Below the pieces are notes generated by a model. It did no database searches. It worked only from the letters and a program-made list of their open reading frames with translations, and was not told where the DNA came from. Source: Demequina silvatica (lineage in GTDB: Bacteria > Actinomycetota > Actinomycetes > Actinomycetales > Demequinaceae). From it: 64,000 nucleotides of DNA. Shown here one piece after another: positions 53,116 through 60,715 of this stretch (the stretch's first letter is position 1; every line of letters begins with the position of its first letter). The translations under genes were made by a program, and so were the position numbers. The DNA is taken from positions 17,880 through 81,879 of the forward strand of contig NZ_BBMA01000009.1 of the NCBI RefSeq assembly GCF_000971215.1. The letters are read 5' to 3'.

Positions 53116-54240
53116 ATGGAGACGCAGGCGCCCACCGCACAGTTCACCGTCATCCCCAACCGTCGTCCCGCGACGGACGAGGAGCGCTGGATCGCGATGG
53201 AGGACCCGGTCTTCGGCAAGGTGTTCACCGACCACATGGCGCGCGCCACCTGGCGCGAGGAGGACGGCTGGGCCGACCGCCGCATCGTCCCCCTGGCCCC
53301 CATCCCCATGCACCCGGGCGCCGCCGTGCTCCACTACGCCCAGCAGGCCTTCGAGGGCCTCAAGGCGTACCGCTGGGAGGACGGCTCGATCCGCCTGTTC
53401 CGTCCCGAGGCCAACGCCGCCCGGCTCGCGTCGAGCTGCCGCCGCATGGCGCTGCCCGAGGTGCCGGAGGAGGACTTCCTCGCCGCCGTCGAGGCGCTGG
53501 TGGAGACGGACCAGAACTGGGTCGCGGGCGCCGAGGGCGCGAGCCTGTACCTGCGCCCCCTGGTCATCGCGACCGAGGCGAGCCTGCTGGTGCAGCCCGC
53601 CGCGGAGGTCGACTTCATCGTGACCGCGTCGCCCGTGGGCGACTACCTCTCGAACGGCGACGTGGGCGTGTCGATCTGGGTCTCGCGCGGCTACCACCGC
53701 GCCAACGCCGGCGGAACGGGCGAGGCGAAGACCGCCGGCAACTACGCCGCGAGCATGCTCCCGCAGAAGGAGGCGAAGGACCACGGCTGCGGGCAGGTGC
53801 TGTTCCTCGACGCGCGCGAGGACACCTACGTCGAGGAGCTTGGCGGCATGAACCTGGTCGCGGTCCGTGCGGACGGTTCGATCCTCACCCCGCGCTTGTC
53901 CGGCACCATCCTCCCCGGCGTCACCCGCGACTCGATCCTCACGTTGCTGCGCGACGAGGGCCGCACCGTCGAGGAGCGCGACATCGCGCTGACCGAGCTG
54001 GTCGAGGGCATCGAGTCCGGCGACATCGCCGAGCTGTTCGCTGTGGGGACCGCCGCGGTGGTCACCCCGATCGCGCGCCTGGTGTCCGACGACCTCGACG
54101 TCTCCCTGCCCGAGCGCTCCGAGGAGGACGGCCCGTCCGTCGCCTCCGCCATGCGTTCGCTCCTGACCGACATCCAGTACGGCCGCGCGGAGGACCGCCA
54201 CGGTTGGACCCGCGAGGTGGTCTCGGCGCCCGAGGGCTGA
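53116..54240 (+). CDS. branched-chain amino acid aminotransferase, second copy
   Basis: A 374-aa PLP fold IV aminotransferase, paralogous to ilvE at 40675. LHYAQQAFEGLKAYRWEDGS, PLP Lys in GEAKTAGNYAASML, EELGGMNLVAV and VGTAAVVTPIA are intact, so it should be active; substrate preference may differ. The -10 TAGGCT (53104-53109) lies 6 nt before ATG: leaderless. A reverse dispersed-repeat core at 53281-53290 encodes RRIVP. It is convergent with the first sigma/membrane module (9 bp apart). Confidence 0.9.
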   Translation: METQAPTAQFTVIPNRRPATDEERWIAMEDPVFGKVFTDHMARATWREEDGWADRRIVPLAPIPMHPGAAVLHYAQQAFEGLKAYRWEDGSIRLFRPEANAARLASSCRRMALPEVPEEDFLAAVEALVETDQNWVAGAEGASLYLRPLVIATEASLLVQPAAEVDFIVTASPVGDYLSNGDVGVSIWVSRGYHRANAGGTGEAKTAGNYAASMLPQKEAKDHGCGQVLFLDAREDTYVEELGGMNLVAVRADGSILTPRLSGTILPGVTRDSILTLLRDEGRTVEERDIALTELVEGIESGDIAELFAVGTAAVVTPIARLVSDDLDVSLPERSEEDGPSVASAMRSLLTDIQYGRAEDRHGWTREVVSAPEG

Positions 54241-54249
54241 GCGGTTCGC

Positions 54250-55206
54250 TCACTCGTCGAGGAGGCCCACCTCGATGAGGTTCTCGCGGTGCTCCTCGAA
54301 GGTGTCGGCGAGCAGCACCGCGTCGGACTGCGGGTCCCGGACGAAGTACAGCTGCGCGCCCTCCGACGGGTGCGCGGCGGAGTCGATCGCCCCCAGGTCC
54401 GAGGCGCCGATGGGCCCCGGCGGGAGACCCTCGTACATGAACGTGTTGTACGGAGAGTCGACCGCGAAGCCGTCATCGGAGACGGTCCGCTCGTCGGCGC
54501 GGGTGATGTAGATCAGCGGCGACTCGAGCTCCAGCATCATCCCGGCGTCGAGGCGGTCCCAGATGACGCGCGACACCGCAGGCTGGTCGTACGGGTCCGG
54601 CACCTCCTTCGCCAGGATCGACGCGAGGGTGACCGTGCGTAGCCAGTCCTCGCGCGCGACTCCCATCGACTGCAGGTTGTGCAGCTGGCTCGCCACGAGC
54701 ATCCCCGCCGCCTCCTGCGCGGTCGCCGGGGCGGGGTAGTCGCCCGGAGCCACCCACCCCTCGGGCTCGCCGTTCGCCTCCGGCGGCAGCGCCAGCACCA
54801 TCGCCTCGCGGACGCTGGTCTCGGAGGCGCCGTACGTCTCGGCGATCCGCGCGATGGTGTGCTCGATCCGCTCCCCGGGGATGACCAGGTCCGCGGCGGT
54901 CAGCTCGGGCGCGGTCACGGACGGCGAAGGTGACGGCTCGCCCGTCGGTGCGGGCTCCGCGGACCCGCTCGGCGCCGGCGAGGTGACGGCGGGAGCGACG
55001 GTGCGGTCCGGACCCCACCGCAGCACCCCGTAGGTCCCGGCGCCCAGCACGGCCAGCCCGGCCACGGAACCGACCCCGGCGCGCGTCGCACGGTGCCGGC
55101 GCACCCGCCGGGTGACGGGGGAGAGGTCGCCCGCGAGGCGGGTGGCGTCGAAGGTGGCGGCGCCGGAGCGCTCGAGGTCGCGAAGTGCCTGGTGCGCGGT
55201 GCTCAT
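54250..55206 (-). CDS. membrane-anchored MltG-like endolytic transglycosylase paired with a sigma factor
   Basis: A 318-aa protein. The cytoplasmic N-terminus (1-42) has RRVRRHRATR, then one transmembrane helix (~43-62), a Pro/Ser-rich spacer and an MltG/YceG domain (~105-318). The catalytic Glu201 is in ASILAKEVPD, followed by VIWDRLDAGMMLE, SPYNTFMYEGLPPGPIG and a TFEEHREN end, all family blocks; a LysM-like part is only partly preserved. MltG sets glycan strand length in peptidoglycan. It overlaps the sigma gene by ATGA. Its spacer (TVAPAVT) matches the 495-aa partner of another module, pointing to an anti-sigma role of the shared N-terminus. Confidence 0.82.
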   Translation of the reverse strand: MSTAHQALRDLERSGAATFDATRLAGDLSPVTRRVRRHRATRAGVGSVAGLAVLGAGTYGVLRWGPDRTVAPAVTSPAPSGSAEPAPTGEPSPSPSVTAPELTAADLVIPGERIEHTIARIAETYGASETSVREAMVLALPPEANGEPEGWVAPGDYPAPATAQEAAGMLVASQLHNLQSMGVAREDWLRTVTLASILAKEVPDPYDQPAVSRVIWDRLDAGMMLELESPLIYITRADERTVSDDGFAVDSPYNTFMYEGLPPGPIGASDLGAIDSAAHPSEGAQLYFVRDPQSDAVLLADTFEEHRENLIEVGLLDE

Positions 55207-55754
55207 GATCGTCCTCCCTGGGGGTGGATCGGGACTGTCTCGGTGGGGGTGAAGTCGACTCCGGGCGCCGCCTCGCGCAGGCGCGCGACGCCGTCGGACA
55301 GGTAGCGCTTGACGGTGCCCTCGGCCAGCCCGAGCGTCTGCGCGACGCCGGCGACCGTCATGTCCTCGAGGTAGCGGAGCACCACGCACGCCCGCTCGCG
55401 CGGCGACAACGTGAGAAGGGCCGCCTGCAGGTCCAGCGCATCGTCCACCGTGCCCGAGGCGTCGGGGACGGTCGCGACGTCCGTCCGCTCATGGACGTCC
55501 AGGCCGGCCGGTTGCGGCCGCGCCCCGGCGCGCCGCCCCGCGTCGATGAAAGCCGTGGTGATCGCGCGCTTCACGTATGCGTGCGCCGAGTCGATCGATC
55601 CGAGCGCGCGCCCCGTCCGGAACGTGCGGACCAGCGCGTCCTGCAGCAGGTCCTCCGCGCGCTCGCGGTCGCCGGTCAGCACGTACGCGTAGCCGAACAG
55701 CGCCGGCCCGCGCTCGCGGACCAGCCTGTCGAGCATGCTCGCCCAGGTGCTCAT
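55203..55754 (-). CDS. sigma-70 family (ECF/SigE-like) factor, module 1
   Basis: A 183-aa sigma factor. Region 2 has YVLTGDRERAEDLLQDALVR (residues ~24-43) and an Arg-rich linker follows. Region 4 has LSPRERACVVLRYLEDMTVA and GVAQTLGLAEGTVKRYLSDG (~95-160, helix-turn-helix). The C-terminal tail (VDFTPTETVPIHPQGG) is an extension beyond region 4. It is coupled to the membrane partner by ATGA overlap. A reverse dispersed-repeat core is at 55437-55446 (DDAL). Confidence 0.88.
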   Translation of the reverse strand: MSTWASMLDRLVRERGPALFGYAYVLTGDRERAEDLLQDALVRTFRTGRALGSIDSAHAYVKRAITTAFIDAGRRAGARPQPAGLDVHERTDVATVPDASGTVDDALDLQAALLTLSPRERACVVLRYLEDMTVAGVAQTLGLAEGTVKRYLSDGVARLREAAPGVDFTPTETVPIHPQGGRS

Positions 55755-55808
55755 GCGGTCAGGTTCCCTCTCATGCCGGGTAGTACGCAGCCACGGTCCC
55801 CAGGGTTG

Positions 55809-55828
55809 GGGACGATGCGCGGGTCGCG
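55809..55828 (+). repeat. dispersed repeat copy, intergenic
   Basis: GGGACGATGCGCGGGTCGCG, a full-consensus copy in the 100-bp divergent gap between sigma module 1 and the YgjP-like gene, 14 bp upstream of the latter's -10 box. Confidence 0.7.
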
Positions 55829-55854
55829 TCGGACGCCGCGCCTACAGTGGTCGC

Positions 55855-56394
55855 ATGCCCGGCTCGGTTCCCGCCTACACGCTCACGCGCAAGCGGATGA
55901 AGAACGTGCGCATGGTGGTCCGCAACGGCACGGGCGAGGTGCGCGTGAGCGCCCCGATGCGGATGCCGCAGCGGGACATCGACGCGTGGGTGCGGTCCAA
56001 GTCCGCGTGGATCGCGGCCAAGCAGGCGGAGGCGCTCGAGCACCCGGCACCGCTCGCCCCCGGCGCCGAGTCCGACGCGCTGCGCCGCTCGCTCGCGCCG
56101 GTGCTCGAGTCGCTGCTCGACGAGTGGGTGCCGCGCATGGGCGTGCCGCACCCCACGTGGCGGATGCGGATCATGCGCTCGCGGTGGGGCAGCTGCAACA
56201 AGACCACGCGCACGGTCACCTTCAGCGTCGAGCTGGCCCGCAAGGACTACCACCTGGTCGAGTACGTGGTGGTGCACGAGCTCGCTCACCTCATCGAGGC
56301 CAACCACGGCGCCGGCTTCTACGCAGTGATGGACCGGCACCTGCCCGGGTGGCGTGAGCACCGGGCCGAGCTCAACGGCCGTCAGGTGGATTAG
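55855..56394 (+). CDS. YgjP/DUF45 family zinc metallopeptidase
   Basis: A 179-aa predicted metallohydrolase. The zincin motif HELAHLIEANHGAGFY (~residues 140-155: HExxH plus a third His) and SRWGSCNKTTRTVTF (~103-117) define the YgjP/WLM group. Cytoplasmic; substrate unknown. The -10 TACAGT (55843-55848) is 6 nt from ATG: leaderless. It is inserted on the opposite strand between modules 1 and 2 and its last 4 bp overlap the convergent gene's stop. Confidence 0.9.
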   Translation: MPGSVPAYTLTRKRMKNVRMVVRNGTGEVRVSAPMRMPQRDIDAWVRSKSAWIAAKQAEALEHPAPLAPGAESDALRRSLAPVLESLLDEWVPRMGVPHPTWRMRIMRSRWGSCNKTTRTVTFSVELARKDYHLVEYVVVHELAHLIEANHGAGFYAVMDRHLPGWREHRAELNGRQVD

Positions 56395-58019
56395 CCCTCG
56401 GTCTCGAGGGTCGAGGTGCGGATCTCCGGCTTGCCCAGGGGCATCTCGAGGATCAGGACGCGCGAGGAGTCCCGGGCGAACGGCACGGCGACCAGCGCGG
56501 TGGAACGCGCGCCCTTGACTATCGCGCGCCGGACCTCCTCGGGGGTGAGCGCCCCGTCATCCCCGAGCGTCCGCGGGTCGACGTAGGTGCCGCCCCACAC
56601 GCCGTTCGCGCCCTGGAGGTGTCCCACGAAGATGCCGTCGAGCATGCCGGAGACGGGAAGCAGGCGGGTGCCCGTCGCCGTCCAGGCGCTCGAGGTGAGC
56701 GCGAGCGTCTCGACCCGCGCCTGATCGGCCTCGGCGCCGGTGGTCGCCGGCGCCGTCTCGACCACGAGCGTGGACTGCGCCACCTGGAGCGGTGCGCGTC
56801 GCTCGAGGTCCAGCTGCCAGTCGAGGTACAAGGACATGTCGCCGTTGTCCTCGATCGTGTACCGGGGCGAGCCGAGCAGAGGTTCATCCAGCCAGATCGG
56901 CTCGCACTCGGCGGTCTCGAACGGCATCACCCAGTCCATCGTGATGATCGTGCGCGGCGAGGGCGCCGGCTCCGCGATCTCGCACACGTCCGCGGCCTGC
57001 CGGGACGGGTCGCGGCCGTCCTCCTGAGTCCGGGGCTCCCACGAGGTGAGGAGGTCCTCCGCGGTGTCGCCGACCTGGTCGACCTCGACATTGACCGGCA
57101 CCTCGAGGATGAGCTCCTGGCCACCCGCCGCGCCGTCGGGCGGGACGCGGACCTGGAGCACCACCTCCGGTTCGACCTCGCCGCTCGCGATCGCCCATAC
57201 CTCGTCGGAGTGCAGCGCGGAGCCCTGCGGCTGCGTGCCGATCTCGGCGGTGCCGAGCGCGGTCGCGCCCATGTCGAGCGACTGCGGATCCGAGGCGTTC
57301 CCCATCACCGCGAGCCGCTGGGTGGGCGACACCCACAGCGAGCCGCCCACGTAGGCGCCGCGGGTGCGCAGGCCGGGTGGCGTGACGGTGTCGGGCTCGG
57401 TCGCGAAGGTCGCGGCGACGGCGGCCGTGTCGATCACCAGGCCGTTGTCGGTGGGGGAGTACATGACCCAGTCGAGGATCATCTGGCCGCCGGTCCGGTC
57501 GGCGCCCACGTGGAGCATCGCGTAGACCGAGTCGTTCGTGAGCAGCGGCGCGTCGCCCACCCAGACGGCCTCGCACTCCTTGGTCTCCGTGAGGGTCGAT
57601 TCGCCGGAAGGCGCGTCGCGCCACGGATTGATCGCGGGATCCATCTCGCACAGCAGCGCCGCCTGTCGTGCCTTCCGGGGCTGCTGCCCGAGCACCCGCG
57701 GCGTCGAGCTCGCGATGAGCGCCTCCGCGGACAGGTTGCCGCCCACCGGGGCCCACGACTCGTCGACCGCGGGCGACGCGGATGCCGACGGCGAGGTCCC
57801 CGGTGCCGCCACCGTCGCCGGCTCGGTGCCCCACGCGAGGCCCACCGCGACCACGCCGACCACGGCGGCGGAGCCGCCCGCGACCCACGCGCGCCGCACG
57901 GTCCGGCCGCGGCGCAACCGGCCGAGCGCCCGCTCCTCGATGGCCGCGAGGTCCGCCTCGGCGCCGTCGCGGCCCCGCTGCTCCTCGCGCGCGAGCGCCG
58001 CCGCGAGCCCGGCGCTCAC
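56391..58019 (-). CDS. membrane protein with duplicated two-Cys outer domain, sigma partner, module 2
   Basis: A 542-aa protein: cytoplasmic N-terminus (1-44, Arg-rich), transmembrane helix (~45-64), Ser/Ala/Pro spacer, then an all-beta-looking outer region with two repeats. Repeat 1 is RQAALLCEMD...ECEAVWVGDAPLL (Cys124 and Cys149), repeat 2 RQAADVCEIA...ECEPIWLDEPLL in the C-terminal half. Each repeat is followed by a beta-rich segment with Asp/Thr-rich strands. GTG start overlaps the sigma stop (GTGA). No known family recognised; the context and topology fit an anti-sigma/sensor. Confidence 0.75.
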   Translation of the reverse strand: MSAGLAAALAREEQRGRDGAEADLAAIEERALGRLRRGRTVRRAWVAGGSAAVVGVVAVGLAWGTEPATVAAPGTSPSASASPAVDESWAPVGGNLSAEALIASSTPRVLGQQPRKARQAALLCEMDPAINPWRDAPSGESTLTETKECEAVWVGDAPLLTNDSVYAMLHVGADRTGGQMILDWVMYSPTDNGLVIDTAAVAATFATEPDTVTPPGLRTRGAYVGGSLWVSPTQRLAVMGNASDPQSLDMGATALGTAEIGTQPQGSALHSDEVWAIASGEVEPEVVLQVRVPPDGAAGGQELILEVPVNVEVDQVGDTAEDLLTSWEPRTQEDGRDPSRQAADVCEIAEPAPSPRTIITMDWVMPFETAECEPIWLDEPLLGSPRYTIEDNGDMSLYLDWQLDLERRAPLQVAQSTLVVETAPATTGAEADQARVETLALTSSAWTATGTRLLPVSGMLDGIFVGHLQGANGVWGGTYVDPRTLGDDGALTPEEVRRAIVKGARSTALVAVPFARDSSRVLILEMPLGKPEIRTSTLETEG

Positions 58020-58549
58020 CGGCGCGCCCCGAACGCCACCGTGAGCTCCTCCTCGACCCCGCCCTCGACCGCGTCCTCGACGTCGACGTGCAGGTCGGGA
58101 CGCTCCGCCGCGAGCCTTGAGGCCCCGGACCGCAGGTCCGCGAGCACCGCCTTGACCGAGACGTCGAGCTCGACGGCGATCGCGGTGGCCGCCATGCCGT
58201 CGACGTAGCGCAGCACCAGGGCCACGCGCTCGCGCCGCGACAGCAGCCGGAGCGCCTCGCGCAGGTCGGGCTCGCCGGGCGCGTCAGCGCCCTCCGCCGC
58301 GGGCCGCTCCACAAGCGGAGGCTCGGGCTCCTTCGAGCGCCGGAAGGCACGGTGCAGCGCGCGGCGCACCTCCGCCGTGGCGTCGTCCGGCGACTCGGCC
58401 ACGTGCCCGCGACCCGTGCCCTGCGCGAGGGCGCGCTCGACCAGCAACCCGGCCGCCGCATCGTCCCCCGTGAGGAGGCGTGCGCGCGCGAGCAGGTCCA
58501 CGCCGTGGCCGCGCGTCACGGCGCGGAGCGCATCCGACCTGCTGCCCAC
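58016..58549 (-). CDS. divergent sigma-70 family protein, module 2
   Basis: A 177-aa sigma-like protein. Region 4 is convincing (LSRRERVALVLRYVDGMAAT, AIAVELDVSVKAVLADLRSG) but region 2 is degraded: ARLLTGDDAAAGLLVERALA replaces the core-binding LTGDxxxAxDLLQDALVR of modules 1 and 4, and the -10-reading helices are shortened. It may have lost core binding and act otherwise. The tail VDVEDAVEGGVEEELTVAFG matches modules 3 and 4. GTG 58549 follows a GGGGGG run. Confidence 0.75.
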   Translation of the reverse strand: MGSRSDALRAVTRGHGVDLLARARLLTGDDAAAGLLVERALAQGTGRGHVAESPDDATAEVRRALHRAFRRSKEPEPPLVERPAAEGADAPGEPDLREALRLLSRRERVALVLRYVDGMAATAIAVELDVSVKAVLADLRSGASRLAAERPDLHVDVEDAVEGGVEEELTVAFGARR

Positions 58550-58616
58550 CTCGACCCCCCTGGTATGCGTGCGAGTCTGGCACGCCGGCGCCGCCCGCGG
58601 AAGGCGGCGCGACGCG

Positions 58617-60167
58617 TCACGGCGAGGGCGACGGCCGTGGCGCGACCGCCAGCGGCGTCTCGAGGAGCATCACGCGTGAGGGGTCGTCGAGGAACGGGAC
58701 CGTCGCGACCGCCGTCGCGCGTCCGTCGCCGTACAGCGCCTCGAGGATCGCGTCCTCGCCCACGATCACCCCCGAGGACAGCACGCCGGGGAACAGCTGG
58801 TCGCGGCCGCCCACGGTGGCGTCGGGGATCAGCGGGTAGTCGTAGAACGCGTTGGTCAGCCACCCCAGCCGCCTGCCGTCGGCGAGCCACGCGCTGCTGG
58901 GCGTGACCGCGGCCGTCCCGAGCAGCGTGAGCCCGTCGCCCCTCGCCCGCGTGCCGCCCGCCGCGCCCTCGAGCAGCAGCTGCAGGCGCGAGACCTGCAG
59001 CGTCGCGCCCGACGCGTTGGTGACGTCCCAGACCACCACCGAGGCGGGGGTTCCGGGACGCACCTCCGCCGTGCCCGCGTCCGCGAGCACCGGACCGTCG
59101 ACCCATCCGGCCTCGCAGGAGACCTCACGTGCCTGGTAGGGGATGTTGTAGTTCTCGAAGGTCGAGGACCGCATGCCGCGCGGGACGTCGCACAGCATTG
59201 CCGCCTGCGCGTGATCCGGAGTGGCCTCCCCGCGCGCGCGCGGCCGGAAGGACGCGAGCAGGTGGTCCGCGGCGATCGCCGGGTTGACGTCCTCGAGCGC
59301 CATCGACGTCTCCACGATCACGTCCGCCGTGGTCGCGGGCGCGGTGCGGGACTGCGGGATGCCCGCCTGCACCGTGAGGGTCGCCGCGGTGGTGCTGTCC
59401 GCGAGGCCCCAGAGGGGATCGCCCGCCTGGCCCGCCCGGGGAGCCGCGGCGGTGAACGTCGCCCAGCCGCGCATCGCGGAGCCCGGCTCGATGCGCTCGA
59501 GCGACGAGGCCTCGCGGTTGAGCGCGACCCGCGAACGGTCGTCCGCCCAGAGGCTGGCCGCGATCACCGGGCGGGACCGACGCGGCACCGGGTCGGCAAC
59601 TCCGTCGGGGTCCGTGAGGATCGCGACCGCGAGGTCCGCGCGGTCGATCAGCAGCGGCCGGACTCCCACGTTGCGCACGCTCCAGCGCACGTCGAGCCGC
59701 ACCAGCCGGTCCGTGACGTGCAGCGTGGCGAGCGTGGCGTCGCCGTCGAGCGCGACCAGCGGCCCGTCGGTCACCCACAGCGCGCGGCAGGTGGTGAGCG
59801 TGGAGGAGGTGGTGCTGTCCCTGCAGGCGAGCGCCGCCTGACGCGGGTCGGGGTGGTCGGACGTCCGGATGCGCGAGCCGGCGCCGCGCAGCAGCTCCTC
59901 CGCGTAGACCACCCCCGTGCCCGGGTGGGACGCCATGACGTCGGGCTCTTCGCGCGCGGCCGGGGGCGGCAGCGGGGCAGGCACCGTGAGCGCGACGGCT
60001 CCCGTGACGGCGACCAGCACCGCCGCCACCGCGCCGATCCCCGCCAGGCGCAGCCGCCGCCGCGTCCTGATCCTGCGCGTCGCGCGGGCTGTGGTGGCCG
60101 CGCACGCGGGTTCGGTCGCGACCTCGTCGCCGTCGGGGTCGAGCGCGTCGACCAGCGCGGCGGTCAC
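58617..60167 (-). CDS. membrane protein with duplicated two-Cys outer domain, sigma partner, module 3
   Basis: A 516-aa protein: N-terminus with RRIRTRRRLR, transmembrane helix (~41-62), a Pro-rich spacer and an outer region again with two Cys-pair repeats, RQAALACRDS...TCRALWVTDGPLV (Cys115, Cys127) and AQAAMLCDVP...SCEAGWVDGPVL. The protein ends in a Pro/Ser tail. It is GTGA-coupled to the sigma gene upstream. It shares with the other two a closing hydrophobic strand (VMLLETPL here, VLILEMPL in module 2, LLLELPW in module 4). Family unrecognised. Confidence 0.75.
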   Translation of the reverse strand: MTAALVDALDPDGDEVATEPACAATTARATRRIRTRRRLRLAGIGAVAAVLVAVTGAVALTVPAPLPPPAAREEPDVMASHPGTGVVYAEELLRGAGSRIRTSDHPDPRQAALACRDSTTSSTLTTCRALWVTDGPLVALDGDATLATLHVTDRLVRLDVRWSVRNVGVRPLLIDRADLAVAILTDPDGVADPVPRRSRPVIAASLWADDRSRVALNREASSLERIEPGSAMRGWATFTAAAPRAGQAGDPLWGLADSTTAATLTVQAGIPQSRTAPATTADVIVETSMALEDVNPAIAADHLLASFRPRARGEATPDHAQAAMLCDVPRGMRSSTFENYNIPYQAREVSCEAGWVDGPVLADAGTAEVRPGTPASVVVWDVTNASGATLQVSRLQLLLEGAAGGTRARGDGLTLLGTAAVTPSSAWLADGRRLGWLTNAFYDYPLIPDATVGGRDQLFPGVLSSGVIVGEDAILEALYGDGRATAVATVPFLDDPSRVMLLETPLAVAPRPSPSP

Positions 60168-60676
60168 GGCGCGTCACCCACCGCGACGGTGGTGGTGTCG
60201 ACCACGCCGCCCTCGAGCGTTTCGGTGAGATCCAGGCCGAGCGCCGTCGCCGCCTCCGCGAGGGCGTCGCGCACCTGATGTTCGCGCAGCCCTGTGGTCC
60301 CCGCGATCGCGGGGACGGCGAGGCCGTCCGCGTACCGGATCGCGAGCAGCGCCCGCGCGCGCGGGCTCAGCGAGGCCAGAGCCTCGCGGAGGGACGATGC
60401 GGCGGTCGCCTCAGTCGCCTCCGTCACCTCGGGTTCGGGGGTGGTGGGGGTCGCCCGCTCCCGCCGCACCGCGACGAACCGGACGGCGTCGCGCACGGCG
60501 ACCCGCGCATCGTCCCCCGCCTCCGGCGGCCTGCCCCGCGAGAAGGTGCGCACCAGGGCGTCCTCGAGGACGGCCGCGCCCGTGGCCGGGTCCCCGGTGA
60601 GCCGCGTCGCGTAGGCGAGGAGCGCGGGGCCGTGCGTGCGCATGGTCGCCTCGAGCATCGCCGCCCATGGCCTCAT
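60164..60676 (-). CDS. divergent sigma-70 family protein, module 3
   Basis: A 170-aa protein. Region 2 keeps TRLTGDPATGAAVLEDALVRTFSRGR but the following Arg/aromatic helix that melts DNA is replaced by an Ala/Val/Asp-rich stretch. Region 4 is recognisable (LSPRARALLAIRYADGLAVP, AIAGTTGLREHQVRDALAEA). The tail LDLTETLEGGVVDTTTVAVG is shared with modules 2 and 4. Two dispersed-repeat cores are built into the gene (60392-60401, 60506-60515). Confidence 0.75.
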   Translation of the reverse strand: MRPWAAMLEATMRTHGPALLAYATRLTGDPATGAAVLEDALVRTFSRGRPPEAGDDARVAVRDAVRFVAVRRERATPTTPEPEVTEATEATAASSLREALASLSPRARALLAIRYADGLAVPAIAGTTGLREHQVRDALAEAATALGLDLTETLEGGVVDTTTVAVGDAP

Positions 60677-60715
60677 CCTTCGATGGTGCCACCGGCGGCG
60701 GTGCGTGAGTAGGGG

